Below are positions 13,391 through 18,564 of a DNA stretch of 18,564 nt, one piece after another (position 1 is the first letter of the stretch; each line of letters opens with the position of its first letter). The position numbers and the translations under genes are program-made. A model generated the notes under the pieces. That model saw only the letters and a list, made by a program, of their open reading frames with translations, was not told the DNA's origin and ran no database searches. Source of the DNA: DASUSF01 sp036375275 (GTDB lineage: Bacteria; Pseudomonadota; Alphaproteobacteria; Geminicoccales; Geminicoccaceae); the NCBI GenBank assembly GCA_036375275.1, contig DASUSF010000257.1, positions 1 through 18,564 of the forward strand. The letters are read 5' to 3'.

Positions 13391-14364
13391 CGCTCCCGGC
13401 CGCCCTCGAGCACGTCGGCGAACAGGACGGGGTCGACGTTGCCGCCCGACAGCACGACCAGCACCGTCCGGCCGCGCGCCTCGATCCGACCGGCGAGCAG
13501 GGCGGCGAGGGCGACCGCGCCGCCCGGCTCGACCACGACCTTGAGGGCCTCGAAGGCAAAGCGCATCGCCTCCGCGACCTCGGCGTCATCGACGGTGAGG
13601 CCGCCCGCGAGCTGGCGGCGGTTGAGCGCGAACGTGAGCTCGCCCGGCATCGGCGAGAGCAGCGCGTCGCAGAAGGAGCCGCTCAGCCGGTCGTTCTTCA
13701 CCCGCCGGCCCGCCTCGAGCGAGCGGCGGGTGTCGTCGAAGCCCTCGGGCTCGACCGCAAAGATCTCGATCCCGGGCCAGGCGTCGCGAAGGACGAGGCC
13801 AGAGCCACTGATCAGCCCGCCGCCGCCGCAGCCGATCAGCGCGAGGTCCGGCACGAGGTCGAGGGCGCCCGCCTGCTCCACCGCCTCGAGCGCGAGGGTG
13901 CCCTGGCCGGCGATGATCCGCGGATCGTCATAGGGCCGGATCAGGGCGGCGCCGGTGCGCGCCGCGATCTCCTCGCCGATGGCTTCCCGGGACTCGCGCT
14001 CGCGGTCGTAGATCCGGATCTCGGCGCCCCACCAGGCGGTGCTGGCGCGCTTGATCGCGGGCGCGTCCGCCGGCATGACGATGGTCGCGCGCTTGCCGAG
14101 CAGCTTCGCCGCCGCCGCGACGCCCTGGGCGTGGTTGCCGGACGAGTAGGCGACCACGGCGGGGGCGTCGATCTGGCTGATCGTGTTGTAGGCGCCCCGG
14201 AGCTTGAACGAGCCGGTGCGCTGTAGTGGCTCGGCCTTGACGAGCACCCGCGCGCCGGTCAGCCCGTCGAGCCGGTCCGAGATCAGGAGCGGGGTGCGGA
14301 CCGCGACGCCGTGCAGGCGCTCGGCGGCGGCGAACACGTCGGCGATGGTCGGCAGCGGGTCCAT
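13387..14364 (-). CDS. PLP-dependent threonine/serine dehydratase (fold type II)
   Basis: A 325-residue PLP enzyme of the threonine dehydratase/serine racemase group. Lys54 in RTGSFKLRGA is the Schiff-base lysine, SSGNHAQG (74-81) is the substrate loop, GCGGGG (178-183) binds the PLP phosphate and LSGGN near the end contacts the pyridine ring. It lacks a C-terminal ACT regulatory domain, so it is the catabolic (TdcB-like) form rather than feedback-controlled IlvA. It could also be a serine racemase or hydroxyaspartate dehydratase, which share these motifs. AGGAG precedes the ATG at 14364. It follows the haloacid dehalogenase by 65 bp and overlaps folB. Confidence 0.87.
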   Translation of the reverse strand: MDPLPTIADVFAAAERLHGVAVRTPLLISDRLDGLTGARVLVKAEPLQRTGSFKLRGAYNTISQIDAPAVVAYSSGNHAQGVAAAAKLLGKRATIVMPADAPAIKRASTAWWGAEIRIYDRERESREAIGEEIAARTGAALIRPYDDPRIIAGQGTLALEAVEQAGALDLVPDLALIGCGGGGLISGSGLVLRDAWPGIEIFAVEPEGFDDTRRSLEAGRRVKNDRLSGSFCDALLSPMPGELTFALNRRQLAGGLTVDDAEVAEAMRFAFEALKVVVEPGGAVALAALLAGRIEARGRTVLVVLSGGNVDPVLFADVLEGGRER

Positions 14365-14429
14365 CCGCTTCTCCTAGCCCTTTTCCGAGGGACGGGGAAC
14401 CTGAAGCCCCGGCGACCGGCGCGAAGGCC

Positions 14430-15116
14430 TCAGGCGCCGAGCAGCGCCGGCAGGCCACGCAGATCCTCGAGCATCGCCGCCCGCTCGCCCGGCAGCCGCT
14501 CGCCCGGCAGCTTCCGGCGGTTGATCCAGACCGTCCGGAAGCCGAAGACGGCGGCGCCGTGCGCGTCCCAGGCGTTCGACGACTGGAAGGCGATCGCCTC
14601 CGGCCCGACGCCCAGGCGCTCGACCGCGAGCCGGTAGACCTGCGGCGCCGGCTTGTAGATGCCGACCTCCTCGACCGAAAGGACCATGTCGAGCAGGCCG
14701 TCGATGCCGGCGCTCGCCGCGGCGGAAGCGAGCATCCCGGGCTCGCCGTTCGAGAGGATCGCGGTCCGGAAGCCGCGGTCCCTGAGGCGGCGGAGCACCT
14801 CCGGGACCTCCGGGTAGGCGTCGAGGGTCCGGTACGCCTCGAGCAGCGGCGCCCGCACCACGCCGGCCTCGACCCCGTGCGCCTCGAGGGCGTAGTCGAG
14901 CCCGTCCGAGGTCACCTGCCAGAAGTCGACGTGCCGGCCCATCAGCGCCCGCAGCCAGGTGTACTCGAGCTGCTTGACGCGCCACGTGTCGGAGACTTCC
15001 GCGGCCTTCGGGCCGACCTGGTCGCGCAGCCGGGCGACCGCGGAGTGGACGTCGAACAGGGTGCCGTAGGCGTCGAACACGCAGGCGCGGATGCCCGGGA
15101 TCCTGGGGTCGGCCAT
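14430..15116 (-). CDS. Haloacid dehalogenase, type II
   Basis: A 228-residue HAD enzyme predicted to hydrolyse L-2-haloacids to D-2-hydroxyacids. Nearly the full catalytic set known from L-DEX YL can be placed: nucleophile Asp15 and Thr19 (FDAYGTL), halide-binding Arg46 (TWRVKQLEYTW), Ser122 and Asn123 (ILSNGEP), Lys155 and Tyr161 (IYKPAPQVYRL), then Ser179, Asn181 and Asp184 (QSSNAWD). This distinguishes it from HAD phosphatases. The ATG at 15116 follows GGGAGGA. It is separated from the lytic transglycosylase gene by 180 bp holding a long palindrome, so it probably has its own promoter or relies on readthrough. Confidence 0.9.
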   Translation of the reverse strand: MADPRIPGIRACVFDAYGTLFDVHSAVARLRDQVGPKAAEVSDTWRVKQLEYTWLRALMGRHVDFWQVTSDGLDYALEAHGVEAGVVRAPLLEAYRTLDAYPEVPEVLRRLRDRGFRTAILSNGEPGMLASAAASAGIDGLLDMVLSVEEVGIYKPAPQVYRLAVERLGVGPEAIAFQSSNAWDAHGAAVFGFRTVWINRRKLPGERLPGERAAMLEDLRGLPALLGA

Positions 15117-15244
15117 GCTCTCGTCCTCCCTCGTCCACCCGCGTCCGGCCTCGCCCGGGCCCGTTGCCGGCCGGCTCCTGGTGGTCCGTCCCGAACGCTC
15201 GATTCCGAGCGTTTGGACAAGACGGCCCACCCGAATCAATGAGA

Positions 15245-15299
15245 TAGTGGTGCGCGAGACATTCAACGGACGGAATCCTCCGCTGAATTCGCACCACTA
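15245..15299. repeat. Long imperfect palindrome at the stop codon of the lytic transglycosylase
   Basis: Outer arms TAGTGGTGCG (15245-15254) and CGCACCACTA (15290-15299) are exact reverse complements. Inside, ATTCAACGGA (15261-15270) pairs with TCCGCTGAAT (15279-15288) with one mismatch. The right arm contains the TAG stop of the minus-strand gene. There is no T-tract, so it may be a repeat-derived element or a processing signal rather than a classic terminator. Its sequence is unrelated to the repeat at 12189. Confidence 0.6.
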
Positions 15300-17588
15300 G
15301 CGTGCCTCGGGCTTGAGCGCGGGCTCCGGCGCCGCGTCGTGCGGCGGCTTCCCCGAGGGCACCGGGGGCTCCGGGAAGCTCGCCGGGATCACCGCGGCCC
15401 CGGACGCCGCATCTTCGGCCACCTCCGGCGGCCGGCCCGCGCTGCTGATCGCGCGTCCGACGTCGTCCGGCTTGAGGCCCGGCACCGGCGGCGGCGCGAC
15501 CGGGCCGATGACCGGCAGCGGGTCCACCGGCAGCGGGTCCGCGCTCGCCAGCCGCTGCTCGTAGACGGTGAGGTTCTCGGCCACCCGCTGGACGTAGTTC
15601 CGGGTCTCGTCGAACGGGATCAGCTCCAGCCAGTCGATCAGCGCGTGGCGGTCCCGCAGGCGGGGATCGCCGTGCAGCTCGAGCCACTCGTCGACCCGGC
15701 TCGGGCCGGCGTTGTAGGCGGCGAAGGCGAGCGTGGGCTCGCGGTACCGGGTGAGCAGCCGCTTGAGATAGGCGCCGCCGAGGCGGACGTTGTAGTCCGG
15801 ATCGCCGGTCAGCAGGCCGAGGTTGTAGGGCGCGCCGAGGTGGGCCGCCACCAGCTCCGCGGTCGGCGGCATGAGCTGCATCAGGCCGCGCGCCCCCGCC
15901 CGGCTCACCACGTACGACGAGAACACGCTCTCCTGGCGGGTGACCGCGAGCAGGTAGGCGGGCGGCGCGGTCTCGTCCCGCTCGACCAGGAAGCGCTCCT
16001 GCTGCGGGATCGGGAACGCGGCGACCGGCTCGATGATGCCGTTCCAGGCGGCGTACTTGCCGACCAGGGTGACCAGGTTCGGGCGGCGGCTGCGCGCCGC
16101 GAGCTCGGCCACCAGCCGGACCTCGCTCGGCCGGGTCGCGTCCTCGGTCAGGCGGAGGAGGAAGGGGACGAGGTGCGCGTCCGCGCCGGCCTCGACCAGG
16201 AGCGCCGCGGCGCGGACCGGCTCCCGGCTCTCGAACCCGATCCGCTGCGCCGCGGTCGGCGGCACGATCGCCGCCGGCGTGGGCGCGCGGCCGAGCTTCA
16301 GCGCGGCCTCCTGGCCGTAGAACGTGGTCGGGATCGCCGCGGCCCGCTGGTACCAGCGCCTCGCGCCCGCGATGTCGCCGAGCGCCTCGGCCGCGCGTCC
16401 GGCCCAGTAGGTGGCGCGGGCCACGCTGATCGGCCGGCTCACCCCCGCCGCCAGGCGCTCGAAGTGCTGCAGCGCGCGCCGCGGCTTGCTGACGAAGCGG
16501 AGCGCGAGCCAGCCGGCGAGCCATTCCGCCTCGGCGAAGTCGACGGCGTCCTCGGGCGTCTGGCCGTGCCGGCTGGCGAGGTCGTAGGCGAGCTCGAAGT
16601 CGCGCTTGCGGAGCAGGCGGCGGATCTGGAACTCGCGCTCGAACCACCACATGCTGGCGCGTTCGACCTCCGCCGGCGGGTCGAGCAGCAGCTCCACGGT
16701 GTCGTTGTGCCGGCGCTTCTGCCGGCGCCAGCGGGTGCGGTCGAACAGCAGCCCGGGGTCGTTCCGGAGGTGGCCGGGCACCGCCTCGACGGCGCGGTCG
16801 ACGCCGTTCTGCTGGCGCTGCAGGCGAAGTCGCGCCTCGGCGAGGCGGCGCTCGCCCGCCGGCACCAGGCTCAGCATCCGGACCGCCGACGACCGCCGGT
16901 AGTCCCAGAGCAGGTTGTGCAGCCGGGCGATGTGGTCGTCGGTGCTGAAGAGGCGGCCGTAGAGGGCGTGGAACTTCTTGAACTCGGAGCTCGAGAAGTC
17001 GCCTTCGCGCCAGACCTTGCGCAGGATGGCGACCGCAGCCGCCTCCTCGCCGTGGGCGAGCAGCGCCTCGGCGTGGCGGATGTAGCCGCGCTCGGTGCGC
17101 GGCACGCGGGTCGCGAAGAAGCGCCGGATCAGGGCGTGGTCGGCCGGGTCCTTGATCCGGCTCTCGGCGATCGCCTGCAGCTGCTCCTGCTGCGGCCAGT
17201 CCGGGTTCTGCTCCATGAAGCGGACGATGTCGGCGAAGGTCTCCGGCCCCCGGTCCTCGATCATCCGGAGAAAGCGGAGGGTCTTGGTCGCCAGCGGGTC
17301 GCCGACCTCGCCGATGATCGCGAACGCCCGTTCCCACTCGCCCCGCCCCGCGGCGCGGAACGCGTCGGCGACGATCGCCCGGTCCTGCGGCTCGAGCGCG
17401 ACCGCGCGCGGCGCCGCGAGGGGTCCCTGGAGCAGCAGGACGACGAGCCAGAACGAGATGGCGCGCCCGGTGACAACGAGGCGCCCGAACGGGGCGTCGA
17501 GACGACGAATGGGCGAGCCCTCCTCCTTCCCGATGCGCCGCTTCGCACCGGACTTTACACACCCCCGCGGCCGGCGCCCGGCCGGCAC
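15297..17588 (-). CDS. Soluble-type lytic murein transglycosylase (Slt70-like)
   Basis: A lytic transglycosylase of about 763 residues (737 if started at 17510). It cleaves peptidoglycan between MurNAc and GlcNAc, leaving 1,6-anhydroMurNAc, in the periplasm. A hydrophobic signal (ISFWLVVLLLQGPLA, 44-58) is followed by a long alpha-helical superhelix domain (about 66-530) and a C-terminal SLT domain: catalytic Glu553 in VTRQESVFSS, GLMQLMP (568-574), AYNAGP (624-629) and ETRNYVQRV. A Pro/Ala-rich tail of about 80 residues follows. The start is uncertain: the only standard codon is a GTG at 17588 giving a 43-residue basic N-region, whereas the best ribosome site precedes an ATT at 17510. Confidence 0.88.
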   Translation of the reverse strand: MPAGRRPRGCVKSGAKRRIGKEEGSPIRRLDAPFGRLVVTGRAISFWLVVLLLQGPLAAPRAVALEPQDRAIVADAFRAAGRGEWERAFAIIGEVGDPLATKTLRFLRMIEDRGPETFADIVRFMEQNPDWPQQEQLQAIAESRIKDPADHALIRRFFATRVPRTERGYIRHAEALLAHGEEAAAVAILRKVWREGDFSSSEFKKFHALYGRLFSTDDHIARLHNLLWDYRRSSAVRMLSLVPAGERRLAEARLRLQRQQNGVDRAVEAVPGHLRNDPGLLFDRTRWRRQKRRHNDTVELLLDPPAEVERASMWWFEREFQIRRLLRKRDFELAYDLASRHGQTPEDAVDFAEAEWLAGWLALRFVSKPRRALQHFERLAAGVSRPISVARATYWAGRAAEALGDIAGARRWYQRAAAIPTTFYGQEAALKLGRAPTPAAIVPPTAAQRIGFESREPVRAAALLVEAGADAHLVPFLLRLTEDATRPSEVRLVAELAARSRRPNLVTLVGKYAAWNGIIEPVAAFPIPQQERFLVERDETAPPAYLLAVTRQESVFSSYVVSRAGARGLMQLMPPTAELVAAHLGAPYNLGLLTGDPDYNVRLGGAYLKRLLTRYREPTLAFAAYNAGPSRVDEWLELHGDPRLRDRHALIDWLELIPFDETRNYVQRVAENLTVYEQRLASADPLPVDPLPVIGPVAPPPVPGLKPDDVGRAISSAGRPPEVAEDAASGAAVIPASFPEPPVPSGKPPHDAAPEPALKPEAR
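15511..15540. repeat. Two perfect 15 bp tandem units within the lytic transglycosylase tail
   Basis: ACCGGCAGCGGGTCC occurs twice in direct succession (15511-15525, 15526-15540) and encodes DPLPV twice in the proline-rich C-terminal tail. Being in frame, copy number change would only lengthen or shorten this tail. Confidence 0.75.
17508..17530 (-). promoter_or_regulatory. Strong ribosome site before a possible ATT start of the lytic transglycosylase
   Basis: On the minus strand GGAAGGAGGAGGG (17530-17518) is followed 7 nt later by an in-frame ATT (17510). Starting there gives the N-terminus M-RRLDAPFGRL followed by the hydrophobic core, an ordinary signal peptide. No ATG, GTG or TTG lies between this site and the hydrophobic core. 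Confidence 0.4.
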
Positions 17589-17595
17589 CGGCTCC

Positions 17596-17623
17596 TTGCT
17601 CTTATGGTTCGGGAGCGTTAATT
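17596..17623 (+). promoter_or_regulatory. Candidate dapA promoter
   Basis: TTGCTC (17596-17601) and TTAATT (17618-17623) with a 16 bp spacer form the best sigma-70-like pair in the short divergent gap. They lie about 35 bp ahead of the dapA ATG. The patch is distinctly more AT-rich than its surroundings. The assignment is by eye. Confidence 0.35.
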
Positions 17624-17657
17624 GAGCCTGAATACCCTCCTGGGAGAACGACCAGCG

Positions 17658-18533
17658 ATGCTCCGCGGCTCCATTGTGGCGCTCGTGACGCCTTTTCGCA
17701 ACGGCGTGGTCGACGAGCCCGCCCTACGGTCGCTGGTCGAATGGCACGTGGCCGAGGGCACCCACGGCCTGGTCCCGGTCGGCACCACGGGCGAATCGCC
17801 GACCCTCAGCCACGCCGAGCACGAGCGGGTGGTGGAGTTGGTGGTCGAGGCGGCGGCCGGGCGCCTGCCGGTGATCGCCGGCGCCGGGTCGAACGCGACC
17901 GACGAGGCGGTGAGCCTCGCCCGCCACGCCGAGCGGGTCGGCGCCGATGCCGTGCTGGTGGTGACGCCGTACTACAACAAGCCGACCCAGGCCGGGATGT
18001 ACGCCCACTTCAAGGCGGTCAACGACGCGGTCTCGATCCCGGTGATCATCTACAACATCCCGCCGCGGAGCGTGGTCGACATGTCGACGGCGACCATGGC
18101 GGCGCTCGCCAGGCTGCCGAACATCGCGGGCGTCAAGGACGCGACCAACGACCTCACCCGCCCGCTCGACACCGCCGAGGCCTGCGGCGAGGGCTTCTGC
18201 CTGCTGTCCGGCGAGGACGGGACGGCGCTCGCGTACCTGTCCGGGGGCGGCCACGGCTGCATCTCGGTCACCGCCAACGCCGCGCCGCGGCTGTGCGCGG
18301 AAATGCAGGACGCCTGGCACCGGGGCGAGGCCGCCCTGGCGCTCAGGATCCAGCGCCGCCTGATGCCGCTGCACCGGGCGCTGTTCCTCGAGACCAGCCC
18401 GGCGCCGGTCAAGTACGCGCTGAGCCGGCTCGGCCGGTGCGAGGCGACGGTCCGGCTGCCGCTGGTCGAGCCGGGCGAGGCGACCCGGGCCGCGGTCGAC
18501 GCCGCGATGGTCTCGGCCGGCCTCTTGAACTAG
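17658..18533 (+). CDS. dapA: 4-hydroxy-tetrahydrodipicolinate synthase
   Basis: A 291-residue DapA, a class I aldolase-type TIM barrel condensing pyruvate with aspartate semialdehyde in lysine and diaminopimelate synthesis. Schiff-base Lys160 (GVKDAT), Tyr132 (IYNIPPR), Thr43/44 (GTTGES), Tyr106 (TPYYNKP) and Arg137 match the E. coli catalytic and substrate residues, and the Arg supports true DapA over other N-acetylneuraminate-lyase family members. Length and C-terminus (SAGLLN) are typical. The ATG at 17658 has GGGAGAA upstream and starts MLRGSIVALVTPF, like E. coli; an in-frame TTG at 17622 is rejected. Its stop codon lies in the palindromic repeat. Diaminopimelate links it loosely to the divergent cell-wall lytic transglycosylase. 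Confidence 0.93.
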   Translation: MLRGSIVALVTPFRNGVVDEPALRSLVEWHVAEGTHGLVPVGTTGESPTLSHAEHERVVELVVEAAAGRLPVIAGAGSNATDEAVSLARHAERVGADAVLVVTPYYNKPTQAGMYAHFKAVNDAVSIPVIIYNIPPRSVVDMSTATMAALARLPNIAGVKDATNDLTRPLDTAEACGEGFCLLSGEDGTALAYLSGGGHGCISVTANAAPRLCAEMQDAWHRGEAALALRIQRRLMPLHRALFLETSPAPVKYALSRLGRCEATVRLPLVEPGEATRAAVDAAMVSAGLLN

Positions 18534-18564
18534 AGCAAGTTCCGATGAGACAGAACCGCATCGA
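18530..18564 (+). repeat. Palindromic intergenic repeat element, copy B (cut by window end)
   Basis: From the dapA stop codon onwards the sequence reads CTAGAGCA (18530-18537), CCGATGAG (18542-18549) and GAACCGC (18553-18559), the same blocks with the same gaps as copy A behind the Rieske gene. Only the first half is in the window. If it is the same element, a returning half with CTCATCGG and GCTCT should follow beyond 18564. Confidence 0.65.

Noticed and set aside
14400..14434. CCTGA/TCAGG hairpin at the dehalogenase stop
   Set aside because: Short interrupted stem with a long loop, within chance for this GC content.
14374..17562. A minus-strand open frame of about 1060 codons across the lytic transglycosylase and dehalogenase
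   Set aside because: It is out of frame with both recognised genes and its translation is low-complexity Arg/Pro/Ala sequence.
17622..17657. TTG start for dapA giving 12 extra residues
   Set aside because: The ATG at 17658 has a ribosome site and gives the usual family N-terminus; the TTG overlaps the promoter candidate.
1..18564. tRNA or rRNA genes, CRISPR arrays, insertion sequences
   Set aside because: No cloverleaf-like sequence, regularly spaced repeats or transposase motifs were seen on either strand.

Overview
The window is about 70% GC, densely coded and has short intergenic gaps. It looks like a chromosomal segment of a high-GC alphaproteobacterium. The best clue is a perfect GGAAC-N17-CGTT promoter, the form read by the alphaproteobacterial general stress sigma factor EcfG, in front of a small DUF3008-type gene. 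A fused rubrerythrin-VIT iron exporter of the MbfA type and CTAG-ended intergenic palindromes fit the same assignment. This is inference; no rRNA or other phylogenetic marker is present.

Left part (1-5621): a truncated nucleotide-sugar-epimerase-like gene diverges from an amidase-signature hydrolase, with a perfect 10+10 bp inverted repeat between them. The amidase is followed by an orphan TctC/Bug-type periplasmic solute-binding protein, then an autoregulated-looking mazEF pair. On the minus strand lie an EctD-like Fe(II)/2-oxoglutarate dioxygenase and a small unknown protein. A DUF1326 protein diverges from them.

Middle (5794-12845): mbfA (minus) diverges from a Gfo/Idh/MocA oxidoreductase (plus), which is followed by the DUF3008 stress gene. 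Then comes a minus-strand block in transcription order: Tat-exported Rieske protein, PQQ alcohol dehydrogenase with the lanthanide-type Asp-x-Asp signature, a small secreted protein and an enolase-superfamily enzyme. No cytochrome cL gene or PQQ biosynthesis gene is in view. The Rieske protein may therefore take electrons from the quinoprotein, which is the most interesting biological possibility here.

Right part (13004-18564): a minus-strand run of lytic transglycosylase, type II haloacid dehalogenase, threonine/serine dehydratase and FolB (the last two overlapping by ATGA). The lytic transglycosylase diverges from dapA.

The intergenic regions hold many perfect inverted repeats. Two related palindromic elements begin at the stop codons of the Rieske gene and of dapA, and the second is cut by the window end. 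A third, different long palindrome sits at the stop codon of the lytic transglycosylase. No tRNA, rRNA, CRISPR array, transposase or phage gene was seen.
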